Shown here: one piece after another, positions 1-8,994 of the stretch
How the letters are laid out: each line of letters begins with the position of its first letter
Numbering within the stretch: position 1 is the stretch's first letter
From: Yoonia rosea
GTDB taxonomy: Bacteria > Pseudomonadota > Alphaproteobacteria > Rhodobacterales > Rhodobacteraceae
Direction: 5' to 3'
DNA: 64,000 nucleotides
NCBI RefSeq assembly: GCF_900156505.1
Contig: NZ_FTPR01000001.1
Span: 992,001-1,056,000 of the forward strand
The notes under the pieces: generated by a model
Seen by the model: the letters and a program-made list of their open reading frames with translations, nothing else
Told to the model about the DNA's origin: nothing
The model's database searches: none
Position numbers and translations under genes: made by a program

Positions 1-182
1 ATATCGCCTTCCATTGCGCGCACCACAGGGATCCCGCTGACATCACGCACAATCAACTTGTATCCCCAAAAGCTTACGCCGAGGATGAGCGCGAGCGAAA
101 ACGCCGCACCTGCGAAGTTGACTAAACTGGTTGAGCGCGGCTCACTTGCCGCCCGGGCGAACCCGTCATCGTATACTGCCAT
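1..182 (-). CDS. SPOR-domain-type membrane protein, N-terminal fragment (partial)
   Basis: The reading frame starts with ATG at 182 and runs off the window, so only about 60 residues are visible. It opens MAVYDDGFAR, followed by a polar stretch and one hydrophobic segment at about residues 22-42, then VRDVSGIPVV. This is the layout of a single-pass inner-membrane protein with its bulk in the periplasm. In Rhodobacteraceae the gene directly downstream of argS is usually an SPOR-domain (peptidoglycan-binding) protein. That identity comes from gene order only, because no SPOR domain lies inside the window. Confidence 0.6.
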   Translation of the reverse strand, partial: MAVYDDGFARAASEPRSTSLVNFAGAAFSLALILGVSFWGYKLIVRDVSGIPVVRAMEGD

Positions 183-257
183 CTCTGCCTCACTGCGCCC
201 CAGACCTTATGGTTTTTTCGGGGTCAATATTTTCAGCTCGATCCGGCAGCCTGTGCG

Positions 258-1997
258 TTAACGCATCTCTTCCGCCGGAGTGACCCCAAGAATACCCAAA
301 CCGTGCAAAATAACAATCGCTACGGCCCGAATGAGGGCAATTTTCGCTTGTGTGGTATCTGAGTCACCCTCTTGGACAAAGCGCAGCGCCTCATCCGCGT
401 TCCCGTGGTGGTAAAGCGCGTGGAAATCTGACGCCAGATCATAGAGGTAAAAGGCAATCCGGTGCGGCTCGTGTCCGCGCGCCGCGATTTCTACCAGACG
501 CGGCCATTCCGCCAGCTTTTTGATCAGTGTCAGTTCCGCTTCATGGGTCAGACCCGACAGATCAACGCCTGCCAAAGTGGCGTCAGACACATCTGTGAAC
601 GCCCCCGCTTTGGCCACGGCGGAATTCACCCGCGCATAGGCATAGTTCACATAGAAAACCGGATTGTCCTTGGATTGCTCCAAAACCTTATCGAAATCGA
701 AATCCAGCGGCGCATCGTTCTTGCGCGTCAGCATGTGGAAACGGGTGACATTGGGTCCGACCTGATCGACGACATCACGCAGGGTCACAAAGGTCCCTGC
801 CCGCTTGGACATTTTGAAAGGTTCGCCGTTCTTATAGAGCTTCACCAGCTGCGTCAGCTTTACATCCAGCGGCACCTTGCCATCGGATAAGGCGGACACA
901 GCCGCCTTCATCCGCTTGACGTACCCGCCGTGATCCGCGCCAAAGACGTCAATCAACTGGTCAAAACCGCGCTGCACCTTGTCATAGTGATAGGCGATAT
1001 CGGGTGCGAAATAGGTCCACGACCCGTCCGATTTCTGCACAGGCCGGTCCACGTCATCGCCGTGCGCGGTGGATTTGAAGAGCGTTTGTTCGCGCGGCTC
1101 CCAATCCTCGGGCATCTTGCCTTTGGGGGGTTCCAGCACGCCGCGATAGATCAGGCCCTTGGCGTCGAGTTCGGCAATCGCCTTTTCGATCAACCCCGTG
1201 CCATAGAGCGATTTTTCCGAAAAAAAGCTGTCCATGACCACACCAAGCTGGGCCAGATCCGCGCGGATCAGGTCCATCATGGCTTCGGTGGCGAATTCAC
1301 GGATCTCTTCAAGCCAGACCTCTTCGGGCTGCCCGACATAGGCATCGCCTGCCTTTTCTTTCAGCGCCTCGCCGACTGGGATCAGATAGTCGCCCGGATA
1401 GGTGCCATCCTCGAACGCCACTTCCTGTCCGTGCGCCTCAAGATACCGCAGGTACACCGACCGCGCGAGCACATCGACCTGCGCGCCGCCATCGTTGATG
1501 TAATATTCTTTGGTGACATCATAACCTGCGTAATCCAGCAACCGCGCCAAGGCATCACCAAAGACAGCGCCCCGCGTGTGGCCAACGTGCAAAGGCCCCG
1601 TGGGGTTGGCGGACACATATTCCACCATCATTTTCTGCCCTTGGCCCAGCGTGGATTGCCCGTAGGACGGATCGGCCAGTACGGTTTTGACCACGCCTTG
1701 CCACACGTCAGGCACAAGCCGCATGTTCAGGAACCCCGGCCCCGCCACTTCGGCCACCGCGATTTGCGGATCATCCAAGAGCTTTGCCGCCAGCGCATCC
1801 GCGATCACCCGCGGGTTCATTTTGGCAGGTTTTGCCAAGACCATCGCAGCATTCGTTGCCATATCACCGTGGGCCGCATCGCGTGGCGGCTCGACCGAGA
1901 CAGCAGCGGTCGAGAGGCCCTCAGGCAGCACACCGTCAACGACCAATTGGTCCAGACAGGCCAGCACACGGGTGCGAATATCAGCAAAAAGGTTCAT
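258..1997 (-). CDS. argS: Arginyl-tRNA synthetase
   Basis: A class I aminoacyl-tRNA synthetase of 579 residues that charges tRNA-Arg with arginine in the cytoplasm. The HIGH-type signature appears as HVGH at residues 137-140 and the second signature as KMSKR at 395-399. The N-terminal additional domain and the C-terminal anticodon-binding DALR region, ending GVTPAEEMR, are both present, so the protein is full length. It lies downstream of dgt on the same strand, separated by about 110 bp that hold two perfect hairpins, and upstream of a membrane protein gene at the window edge. Confidence 0.97.
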   Translation of the reverse strand: MNLFADIRTRVLACLDQLVVDGVLPEGLSTAAVSVEPPRDAAHGDMATNAAMVLAKPAKMNPRVIADALAAKLLDDPQIAVAEVAGPGFLNMRLVPDVWQGVVKTVLADPSYGQSTLGQGQKMMVEYVSANPTGPLHVGHTRGAVFGDALARLLDYAGYDVTKEYYINDGGAQVDVLARSVYLRYLEAHGQEVAFEDGTYPGDYLIPVGEALKEKAGDAYVGQPEEVWLEEIREFATEAMMDLIRADLAQLGVVMDSFFSEKSLYGTGLIEKAIAELDAKGLIYRGVLEPPKGKMPEDWEPREQTLFKSTAHGDDVDRPVQKSDGSWTYFAPDIAYHYDKVQRGFDQLIDVFGADHGGYVKRMKAAVSALSDGKVPLDVKLTQLVKLYKNGEPFKMSKRAGTFVTLRDVVDQVGPNVTRFHMLTRKNDAPLDFDFDKVLEQSKDNPVFYVNYAYARVNSAVAKAGAFTDVSDATLAGVDLSGLTHEAELTLIKKLAEWPRLVEIAARGHEPHRIAFYLYDLASDFHALYHHGNADEALRFVQEGDSDTTQAKIALIRAVAIVILHGLGILGVTPAEEMR

Positions 1998-2053
1998 GGG
2001 TCATCCAACAGCTTTGTTTGACTGGGGTTTACCACCCCGATAGCGCAGGGCAA

Positions 2054-2100
2054 GCAGACTTTTGACAAAAGTCTGCCTCCAAATCCTTCAAAGGATTTGG
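2054..2100 (-). terminator. Two tandem perfect hairpins between dgt and argS
   Basis: GCAGACTTTT (2054-2063) pairs with AAAAGTCTGC (2067-2076) across a 3-nt loop. CCAAATCCT (2079-2087) pairs with AGGATTTGG (2092-2100) across a 4-nt loop. Both stems are perfect. They follow the dgt stop on the minus strand and precede argS. They may act as terminator, processing site or mRNA stabiliser. Neither is followed by a long U tract, so simple intrinsic termination is uncertain. Confidence 0.6.
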
Positions 2101-2105
2101 CCCCT

Positions 2106-3278
2106 CTAATTTCCGTCGATCACCCCAGGTGGAATATCCTCACCACCAATCAGGCGCTTGTGTTCCTGAATGGCAAAGCGGTCTGTCATCCCGGCAATGT
2201 AATCCGCCACGATCCGCGCCAGCGCAGTCTTGTCGGGCGCATCGGCGACATCCTTGCGCCATTGCTTGGGCAATTCATCGGTATTTTCCATGAAAAACGG
2301 GAAAAGGTCATTGACCATCTGTGTGACCACCACCCGCATCTCCACCACCGCAGGGGCGCGATACATCCGCGTGAACAAAAAGGCACGGATCACCTTCAGG
2401 TCTTCCCAAAGTCCCGGTGAAAACTGCACCATCATGCGCCCTGCGTGGCGGATATCATGGACCGACTGCGGGGCCAGTTCCGCGAGATTACGGCGGCTGA
2501 CGGCGATCACATCCTCGACCAGCACACCAAAGAACCGCCGCAGTGCTTCGTGCCGGCGGCGGTAGTAATTCAGGTCTGGGTATTTCGCATCCACTCGCGC
2601 GAAACAGTCACGCAGGATCGGCAGTTCGGCCAGTTCATCGGTGCTGAAGAGTTCTGCCCGCAATCCGTCATGCAGGTCGTGGTTATTATAGGCGATATCA
2701 TCAGCCAAGGCCGCCGCTTGTGCCTCGGCACTGGCGTGGGTGTGCAGTTCCAGATCATGGCGCGCATTATAGGCAGCCAGTGCATAAGGCACATGCCCCA
2801 CAACCGGCCCGTTATGTTTGGCAATCCCTTCCAGCGTCTCCCACGTCAGGTTCAACCCGTCCCATTCCGCATAATGCCGTTCGAGGGAGGTCACGATATG
2901 CAGCGCCTGTGCGTTGTGATCAAAGCCGCCATAGGGCTGCATCAAGGCATCCAGCGCCTCTTCGCCCGTATGACCGAACGGCGTGTGGCCCAGATCATGG
3001 GCCAACGCCACGGCCTCGGTCAGTTCGACATTCAGATCAAGGGCTGCGGCCACCGTGCGCGCGACCTGCGCTACCTCGATCGAATGGGTCAGACGCGTGC
3101 GGAAATAATCGCCTTCATGTTCAATAAAAACCTGTGTTTTGTGCTTCAGCCGCCGAAAGGCGCTGGCATGGATGATCCGGTCACGGTCCCGTTGAAACGG
3201 CGAACGGAACGCACTTTCTTCCTCAGGATAAAGCCGCCCGCGCGCATTGGCGGGGTCTGTCGCATAGGGCGCTGCCAT
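2106..3278 (-). CDS. dgt: Deoxyguanosinetriphosphate triphosphohydrolase-like protein
   Basis: An HD-domain phosphohydrolase of 390 residues. Family members hydrolyse dNTPs to the deoxynucleoside and triphosphate and so help balance the dNTP pool. The metal-binding residues are visible: His65 in RLTHS, His94-Asp95 in ALAHDLGH, and the following histidines in GHTPFGH. The N-terminal RDRDRIIHASAFRRL block is typical of the family. It is encoded just upstream of argS on the same strand and divergently from erpA, a conserved arrangement in Rhodobacteraceae. Which dNTP it prefers cannot be read from the sequence. Confidence 0.93.
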   Translation of the reverse strand: MAAPYATDPANARGRLYPEEESAFRSPFQRDRDRIIHASAFRRLKHKTQVFIEHEGDYFRTRLTHSIEVAQVARTVAAALDLNVELTEAVALAHDLGHTPFGHTGEEALDALMQPYGGFDHNAQALHIVTSLERHYAEWDGLNLTWETLEGIAKHNGPVVGHVPYALAAYNARHDLELHTHASAEAQAAALADDIAYNNHDLHDGLRAELFSTDELAELPILRDCFARVDAKYPDLNYYRRRHEALRRFFGVLVEDVIAVSRRNLAELAPQSVHDIRHAGRMMVQFSPGLWEDLKVIRAFLFTRMYRAPAVVEMRVVVTQMVNDLFPFFMENTDELPKQWRKDVADAPDKTALARIVADYIAGMTDRFAIQEHKRLIGGEDIPPGVIDGN

Positions 3279-3352
3279 GTGAATTGCCTGTCTTGTCGCT
3301 TTTGCCTGTCATCCCTATATTACAGGTACACCCAAACCGATAGGCCCCCGTG

Positions 3353-3679
3353 ATGTTCACCGTCCCCCCCAAAGTTACCACCCGCGCATTTGAACGCCTG
3401 GCCGAGATTGGCGCGAGCGCGCAAGGCAAGGCCCTACGTGTCGCGGTCGAGGGTGGCGGCTGTTCCGGTTTTCAGTACGAGATCGACCTTGATGAAGCGA
3501 AAGAGGATGATCTGGTGCTGTCTGACAAGGGCGAAACAGTGGTCATCGATTCTGTGTCGCTGCCGTTTCTGGCGGATGCCGTGATTGATTTCACCGAAGA
3601 GCTGATCGGCGCGCGGTTTGTGATCAACAACCCGAACGCGACTTCGTCCTGCGGCTGCGGCACATCGTTTTCGATGTAA
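3353..3679 (+). CDS. erpA: Iron-sulfur cluster insertion protein (A-type carrier)
   Basis: A small A-type Fe-S carrier of the HesB/IscA/SufA/ErpA family, about 108 residues. The three conserved cysteines are present: one in GGGCSGFQY and two in the C-terminal CGCG motif (SSCGCGTSF). The protein receives Fe-S clusters from a scaffold and delivers them to target enzymes. A GTG three bases upstream is also in frame, but ATG at 3353 is the more natural start. It stands alone, divergent from dgt, without isc or suf genes beside it, which favours ErpA over IscA or SufA. Confidence 0.88.
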   Translation: MFTVPPKVTTRAFERLAEIGASAQGKALRVAVEGGGCSGFQYEIDLDEAKEDDLVLSDKGETVVIDSVSLPFLADAVIDFTEELIGARFVINNPNATSSCGCGTSFSM

Positions 3680-4023
3680 GTGTGCGGCAAAGTCTGCTGG
3701 GCGCGAAAGTCAGGGTTACGCCCAACGTGCCACCTCAGGTGTCGTCCGGCCATCGTCCGACCTGGAGGGCTGTGCGGCGTCAGAGGCACGGGATCGTGCA
3801 GTAAAATCAGGGTCAGATACCTTTGAAAGCGTTGCAAAATCGCCCTCCTGGGGGAGGTCGGGCGATGGCCGGACTGCGCCGGCCAGTTCTGCCGTGGGGT
3901 GCGTTTGGGGGGACGGCGAAGGCCGTTTTGTCCGCCAACCTGATTTCGCGGTTATGCGCGGCGAAAGTTAGGTTTGAGCCCATCCTGTCAGTTGCTGCCA
4001 CGCAGAAAACGAACTGAGTTAGA
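3680..4023. other. Intergenic region with stacked hairpins, no convincing gene
   Basis: About 340 bp between erpA and an orphan gene on the opposite strand. Open frames here show no recognisable domain. The clearest structures are CGCCC/GGGCG enclosing CTCC/GGAG (about 3841-3864) and, immediately after it, TGGCCGG (3866-3872) paired with CCGGCCA (3879-3885) across 6 nt. A weaker stem TGGGCG/CGCCCA lies nearer erpA and may be its terminator. The region could hold a structured RNA, a decayed mobile fragment or just terminators. Confidence 0.4.
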
Positions 4024-4650
4024 CTATGCTGAAAGGTCGTTTAACAAGTCCTCGTCGAAGGGGCGATTTTCGCTTTTGTCATTGGGATGCGCGGCGAGCC
4101 ATTCCGAAAACACCTTCTTTGGGCGGGCGTCGCCTTCCATACTCCAATCGTGAGTATTCGGGTCTACAACGCTTGGGATGAGGTCTCCGCCTAGCACGGG
4201 CGAATGTGAATAATAACAGCCATACAATCGCTCGGCTTCAATACCGTCCGCGACGAACTGGATATGGAAACTTTCGTCCATTTCGCGTCCCACATCTTCC
4301 ATCCATCGTGAAATAGCATGATATGCTGAATGGTCGTCTTTCGCGCCCACTTCAGCATAAACTGCTGTGAGAAAACGAAACTCTTGTTCCTCACTTAGCG
4401 GCTTCCAACCTAGAGAGGTCAAGAAATCTTCAAGTTTCGATAGCATCTCAAAGTAGTTCAGTTCCGGGCTCTCAAGGTAGGCAAATTCATCCGCATAAAG
4501 CCCAATGCTCATTAAACTTTCGATGACCGACGCGACTTCTGCGGAGTTTACTTTCCTAAGATTTGCCTCAGGCGTTGGTCGGAAACGCGCTGCCAATCGC
4601 AGTAATCGAAAATTAGGTTCGTTGAACACTTTCATTTCCCGTGCCGGCAT
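4024..4650 (-). CDS. Hypothetical protein, low-GC orphan
   Basis: An open frame of 208 residues if started at MPAREMKVF (ATG at 4650, GGAA six bases upstream). The frame stays open further upstream into the divergent xth start, but that part does not look coding. I do not recognise a family. The protein is acidic, mostly helical in composition and soluble, with no signal peptide or membrane segment. It contains FEMLSKLEDFLTSLGW and ends FDEDLLNDLSA. Base composition is visibly lower in GC than the flanking genes, which suggests acquisition by transfer. An alternative start is ATG at 4635. Confidence 0.6.
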   Translation of the reverse strand: MPAREMKVFNEPNFRLLRLAARFRPTPEANLRKVNSAEVASVIESLMSIGLYADEFAYLESPELNYFEMLSKLEDFLTSLGWKPLSEEQEFRFLTAVYAEVGAKDDHSAYHAISRWMEDVGREMDESFHIQFVADGIEAERLYGCYYSHSPVLGGDLIPSVVDPNTHDWSMEGDARPKKVFSEWLAAHPNDKSENRPFDEDLLNDLSA

Positions 4651-4844
4651 GGCTGTTCCGCTGGTTTGAGTTTCTCTCTGCTTGTAGCGGAAACTGTCGC
4701 AAACAATGAGATGATGCAACGGAAACGAACGGCAGCTTCGTCCGCAAAGCAGACATTTCCTATCATGTCCCGCCCCAAACGAAACCAAGAGTTGCCTTTC
4801 TCCGCCCCCTTCGCCAAAACCCTTGGCAACAACAGGGGGCGCAT

Positions 4845-5645
4845 ATGAAAATCGCGACATTCAACATTAACGGTGTCAAAGCCCGTATTGACGCGCTGAC
4901 CAACTGGATTGATGACACCCAGCCCGATGTGGCGGTGCTGCAGGAAATCAAATCAGTCGACGAAGGCTTCCCCCGCGAGATATTCGAGGACAAGGGCTAT
5001 AACGTCGAAACCCACGGCCAAAAGGGCTTTAACGGGGTCGCACTCCTGTCGAAATTCCCGCTTGAGGACGTCACGCGCGGCCTGCCGGGTGCCGCAGGCG
5101 CGGGGCGCGACGGTGTGGACGACGAAGAGGCCCGCTATATCGAGGCAACCGTTGTGGGCGACAAAGCGGTGCGGATTTGCGGGCTTTACCTGCCCAACGG
5201 CAACCCCGCACCGGGGCCGAAATATGACTATAAACTGCGCTGGATGGAACGGCTTCAGGCCCGTGCCGCTGAACTTATATCACATGAGGAAGTGGCGCTA
5301 ATGTGCGGGGATTACAATATTATCCCGCAAGCCGAAGATGCCGCGCGCCCGGATGCGTGGCGCGATGACGCGCTCTTTCGTCTTGAAAGCCGCGAGGCGT
5401 TCCGCCGTATCCTGAACCTTGGCTACACCGAAGCTTTCCGCGCGCGCGAGGCGGGTGCGGGCCACTATTCCTTCTGGGATTATCAGGCGGGTGCCTGGGA
5501 CAAGAACGACGGTATCCGTATCGACCACTTTCTGCTGACACCACAATGCGCGGACCTTTTGAACAACTGCTGGATCGAAAGCGACGTGCGCGGCCGTGAA
5601 AAGCCCTCGGACCACGTGCCTGTCTGGGTAGACCTTGCCGCCTAG
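4845..5645 (+). CDS. xthA: Exodeoxyribonuclease III
   Basis: An AP endonuclease/3'-5' exonuclease of 266 residues in the endonuclease-exonuclease-phosphatase fold. It removes 3' blocking groups and incises abasic sites in base excision repair. Visible motifs are MKIATFNINGVKAR at the start, LQEIK with the metal-binding Glu, the GDYNIIPQ block and the C-terminal SDHVPVW with the catalytic Asp-His pair. The length is normal for the family. It is divergent from the orphan gene at 4024-4650 and followed by a small secreted protein on the same strand. Confidence 0.95.
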   Translation: MKIATFNINGVKARIDALTNWIDDTQPDVAVLQEIKSVDEGFPREIFEDKGYNVETHGQKGFNGVALLSKFPLEDVTRGLPGAAGAGRDGVDDEEARYIEATVVGDKAVRICGLYLPNGNPAPGPKYDYKLRWMERLQARAAELISHEEVALMCGDYNIIPQAEDAARPDAWRDDALFRLESREAFRRILNLGYTEAFRAREAGAGHYSFWDYQAGAWDKNDGIRIDHFLLTPQCADLLNNCWIESDVRGREKPSDHVPVWVDLAA

Positions 5646-5699
5646 CCCGTTGATCGGTTAGGATCGCTTTTTCAGGTCGCATTTCAGGAGCACAGACAC

Positions 5700-6020
5700 A
5701 TGCTTCGCCAGTTTATCAGTATCGTAGCCGTCGCTGTCATATTGCCGACAATCGGTCAGGCACAGTGCCGCATCGCCGTCGCGGGCACCGCTTGCGTCGC
5801 CATCCCCCAGCCCTTGACGCCACAACCGGGCCCCGTCGAGATCGGTGAGATCCTTGAGCGTGGACAATATTCCATGATCATGAATGCGCGTTACTATGGC
5901 CTGCCAACCGTCAGCGATGGCTGGGTCTATTTCCGGATCGAAGACGAGATCTACCGCGTCGATTGGCGTACCCATGAAGTGTTGGAAAGGGTCACCGATC
6001 AGGCGAGCAGGAATTGGTGA
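5700..6020 (+). CDS. Small secreted protein, RcnB-like
   Basis: A 106-residue protein with an N-terminal signal peptide (MLRQFISIVAVAVILPTIGQAQ, likely cut after AQA). The C-terminal part contains YGLPTVSDGWVYFRIEDE followed by YRVDWRTHEVLERV. This resembles the periplasmic RcnB/YohN domain (YGLP-x-GYRWVRV-D-YxLVDxRTG), a family first linked to nickel and cobalt homeostasis. Two cysteines lie just after the signal. The ATG is preceded by CAGGAGCACAGACAC. No metal transporter lies beside it, so a role in metal stress is only a family-based guess. Confidence 0.65.
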   Translation: MLRQFISIVAVAVILPTIGQAQCRIAVAGTACVAIPQPLTPQPGPVEIGEILERGQYSMIMNARYYGLPTVSDGWVYFRIEDEIYRVDWRTHEVLERVTDQASRNW

Positions 6021-6405
6021 TTATTGCGGTTGGGTTTTGAGCCCATAAAACCAACACCTTTACAGGCCACTAGGCCTCTGACACCTGCGAATGCCGCGCT
6101 ATCGTTCTTGCGTCACTGTTCTGCGTGGTGCGGTGTTTCCACGCAAAGGATAAGGTCGTGCGCCGGATCGTGATTGCCAGAAACATATCTGCACCGGACA
6201 CGGCACCGGACGCAGGCTGCACCGTGGAGGTTTGGGCATGCTTATGAAAGTCGATGGGCAACATGATGCCTGAATACATAGGCAATTTGCCGAAAGCTGG
6301 GCAAAAACCGGAAACAATCAAGGTATTAAGAAGCATTGTTGCCGCAATCGCGACATAACCTGCAAACGCGGTCTTGCTTTGCCCTGTTCGGAAAAAGCTG
6401 CGCGG
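6021..6405. other. Intergenic region, no gene recognised
   Basis: A 385-bp gap between two convergent genes. The longest frame (6070-6336, minus) has no recognisable domain, no convincing ribosome site and no codon pattern like the neighbours. A short plus-strand frame starting near 6268 also matches nothing I know. The sequence may be a decayed gene. Confidence 0.4.
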
Positions 6406-7554
6406 TCAGGCAGTCACATCGTGATCATAAAGCCAGCCGAGCCGGTTGAGAAACGCGGTTGGCGCGACTTTCCCCAAGGTCCGCAGCCCAGCATGGGCCA
6501 CCATGCGCTGCACACCGCCCAGGTGATAATTGCGCGCATTCTTGTTTGCCGCCTCAATCGCCCGCACGACACGCGCGCGGCGTTTGTCCTGATAGCGGCG
6601 CAAGCCTGCCTCAATCGTGGCCTCTTCATTGCAGCAGCGCGCCAAGGTATAGGCATCCTCGATCGCGAGGTTTGCACCCTGCGCAAGAAACGGCAATGTG
6701 GGATGTGCCGCGTCCCCCAAAATCGCCAATGTGCCCAGATGCCATTTTGCCGCCACGGGGTGCCGGAACAGCCCCCAAAGCCGCACATCTTCGACCGCAG
6801 ACAAGATACTTTTCGCCTCCCAGCCGCAGTCCGCAAAGGCCATGCGCAGGTTGCCGGGGTCATCGCTGTGGTGCCAGCCTTCCTTGGCCCATTGGCTGCG
6901 TTCCTGCACCGCAACAATGTTCAGCCGACCGCCAGGCAATGGATAGGTGACCATATGCCGTCCCGGGGCCATCCAGATACGGGCCACAGGGTCCGTCTTG
7001 TCGGTCTTGATCAGGGCACGCCATGCCACCTGCCCCGTAAAGAACGGCTGTGCAGGCCGGTTGATCAGGCCGCGCACCACGGAATGCAGCCCGTCGGCAC
7101 CGACAGTCAATGCAGGCCGGCATGTCTTGCCATCGCAACTGAAACTGCCGTCAGTACTGATCTGTGTGATCTTCGCGCCCAGCCTGATCGTGACGCCTGC
7201 AACATCACAGCCACGCGCCAGAATATCGATCAGGGCCGCGCGGTGATAGAAGACGTAAGGCGGCGTCTGCGCGGAGAGATCAAAGCGCGCAATCTCGCGC
7301 CCTGTCATCGCATCCATCGGCACGACGGCCTGTGCCTGCACACCGGAGGCGGCAAGCGCGCGGTCGATCCCAAGCGCGTTCAAGGCACGCGCACCGTTGG
7401 GCGTAATCTGCAGACCGGCGCCAACCTCGGTCAGCGCGGGTGCCTGTTCATAGACTGTGACGGTTGCGCCATCGCGCGCGAAGGCCAATGCGGCCGTTAA
7501 CCCACCAATGCCGCCGCCGATTACAGCGATGTCGCGGCTTTGGTTATGGGCCAT
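6406..7554 (-). CDS. FAD-dependent monooxygenase (UbiH/salicylate hydroxylase family)
   Basis: A 382-residue flavoprotein hydroxylase when started at MAHNQSRDIAVIGGG (ATG at 7554). The N-terminal dinucleotide-binding motif GGGIGGLTAA is complete. The second FAD motif GDAAHPTLPFLAQGANLAIEDA is also present, as is the DG motif region with TVGADGLHSVVRG. Family members use NAD(P)H and O2 to hydroxylate aromatic rings, but the substrate is not evident. The start codon sits one base after the dksA stop (7556), so the two genes are probably co-transcribed and translationally coupled, a common arrangement in Rhodobacteraceae. Confidence 0.88.
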   Translation of the reverse strand: MAHNQSRDIAVIGGGIGGLTAALAFARDGATVTVYEQAPALTEVGAGLQITPNGARALNALGIDRALAASGVQAQAVVPMDAMTGREIARFDLSAQTPPYVFYHRAALIDILARGCDVAGVTIRLGAKITQISTDGSFSCDGKTCRPALTVGADGLHSVVRGLINRPAQPFFTGQVAWRALIKTDKTDPVARIWMAPGRHMVTYPLPGGRLNIVAVQERSQWAKEGWHHSDDPGNLRMAFADCGWEAKSILSAVEDVRLWGLFRHPVAAKWHLGTLAILGDAAHPTLPFLAQGANLAIEDAYTLARCCNEEATIEAGLRRYQDKRRARVVRAIEAANKNARNYHLGGVQRMVAHAGLRTLGKVAPTAFLNRLGWLYDHDVTA

Positions 7555-7555
7555 T

Positions 7556-7978
7556 CTAGTCGTCCCGATGCACCTTTTCGCGGCGTTCGTGGCGCTCTTG
7601 CGCCTCAAGGCTCATGGTGGCGATGGGACGGGCATCCAGACGCTTGAGCGAGATAGGCTCGCCAGTGATTTCGCAGTAGCCGTATTCGCCCTGTTCGATC
7701 CGGCGCAATGCCGCGTCGATCTTGGTAACCAGCTTGCGCTGGCGGTCGCGTGTGCGCAGCTCAAGCGAACGGTCGGTTTCTTCAGAAGCGCGATCAGCCA
7801 CATCAGGAATATTGCGTGTCTGGTCTTTCATGCCGGCGACAGTGTCGCGGCTGTCTTCAAGGAGTTCGGCCTTCCAGGCCAGCAGTTTGCGACGGAAATA
7901 TTCGGTCTGCCGCTCATTCATGAATGGTTCGTCATCTGCCGGGCGATAGTCGTCTCCAAGAAACACTTCTGCCTTCAT
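7556..7978 (-). CDS. dksA: RNA polymerase-binding protein DksA
   Basis: A 140-residue DksA/TraR family protein when started at MKAEVFLGDDYRP (ATG 7978, GAGGG seven bases upstream). DksA binds in the RNA polymerase secondary channel and works with ppGpp in the stringent response. The coiled-coil part contains DVADRASEETDRSLELRTRDR, with the functional acidic tip (DxxDxA) visible. The C-terminal globular domain reads YGYCEITGEPISLKRLDARP: only one of the four zinc-finger cysteines remains. Single-cysteine DksA proteins are known in Rhodobacter relatives. It is coupled to the downstream monooxygenase. Confidence 0.93.
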   Translation of the reverse strand: MKAEVFLGDDYRPADDEPFMNERQTEYFRRKLLAWKAELLEDSRDTVAGMKDQTRNIPDVADRASEETDRSLELRTRDRQRKLVTKIDAALRRIEQGEYGYCEITGEPISLKRLDARPIATMSLEAQERHERREKVHRDD

Positions 7979-8154
7979 ATTCATACCCTCTTGCTTTGAT
8001 GCGCGCTGACGCATTGCGCTCACCCCAACCCCAATTTTGTCGGGGTTTACTTGGTTCCCGGCGCGCTGTCACCCCCCATTTTGACAGGCCTCGCAGGGTG
8101 TTGATGATCCCGAACGACCTGCTAGGTTACTTTTGCAAATCAAAGGGCAAGCAG

Positions 8155-8994
8155 ATGCAATTCACCGGAACCGAGACTTATATCGCCACTGACGACCTGA
8201 CCATGGCGGTGAATGCAGCCGTCACGCTGGAACGCCCGCTTTTGGTGAAAGGCGAGCCTGGCACCGGCAAGACCGAGCTTGCGCGGCAGGTCAGCGCGGC
8301 CCTTGGGCTCCCTATGATTGAATGGCACATCAAATCGACAACCAAGGCGCAACAGGGGCTTTATGAATACGACGCCGTGAGCCGTTTGCGCGATAGCCAA
8401 TTGGGCGATGCGCGGGTGCATGACGTGGCCAACTATATCAAGAAGGGCAAGCTCTGGCAGGCCTTCGGCGCGGATGGCAAGGTCGTGCTCTTGATCGACG
8501 AGATCGACAAGGCCGATATCGAATTCCCCAACGACCTTTTGCAGGAACTGGACCGGATGGAGTTCCACGTCTACGAGACCGGCGAGACCGTGAAGGCCAT
8601 CCACCGCCCTGTCGTGATCATCACATCCAACAACGAAAAAGAACTGCCCGACGCCTTTCTGCGCCGCTGTTTTTTCCACTACATCCGCTTTCCCGACATC
8701 GACACGATGCGCAAAATCGTCGCGGTCCATCATCCGGGCATCAAAGAACAGTTGCTGACCACCGCCCTCACCCAGTTCTACGAATTGCGTGAAACGGCGG
8801 GCCTGAAGAAAAAGCCCTCCACCTCTGAAGTGCTGGACTGGCTCAAGCTGCTATTGGCCGAGGATCTGAGCGCCGAGGACCTCAAACGTGACGGGGCGAA
8901 TGCGCTGCCGAAACTGCATGGTGCCCTGCTCAAGAACGAGCAGGATGTGCATTTGTTCGAACGGCTGGCGTTTATGGCGCGGGGACAGCGCTAA
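8155..8994 (+). CDS. MoxR-family AAA+ ATPase
   Basis: A 279-residue AAA+ ATPase of the MoxR type. Walker A is GEPGTGKT at residues 33-40 and Walker B is VLLIDEID at about 111-118. The typical start MQFTGTETYIATDDL fixes the ATG at 8155, although the frame is open further upstream. MoxR ATPases act as chaperones together with von Willebrand factor A (VWA) proteins to assemble or insert metal centres into enzymes. The expected VWA partner is encoded at 11465, about 2.5 kb downstream, instead of next door. The 3' end overlaps the convergent gene at 8991 by 4 bp. Confidence 0.92.
   Translation: MQFTGTETYIATDDLTMAVNAAVTLERPLLVKGEPGTGKTELARQVSAALGLPMIEWHIKSTTKAQQGLYEYDAVSRLRDSQLGDARVHDVANYIKKGKLWQAFGADGKVVLLIDEIDKADIEFPNDLLQELDRMEFHVYETGETVKAIHRPVVIITSNNEKELPDAFLRRCFFHYIRFPDIDTMRKIVAVHHPGIKEQLLTTALTQFYELRETAGLKKKPSTSEVLDWLKLLLAEDLSAEDLKRDGANALPKLHGALLKNEQDVHLFERLAFMARGQR

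Noticed and set aside
930..2021. Long open frame of 363 codons on the plus strand, antisense to argS
   Set aside because: It lies entirely over argS, lacks a ribosome site and has no domain. Long antisense frames are expected in this GC-rich genome.
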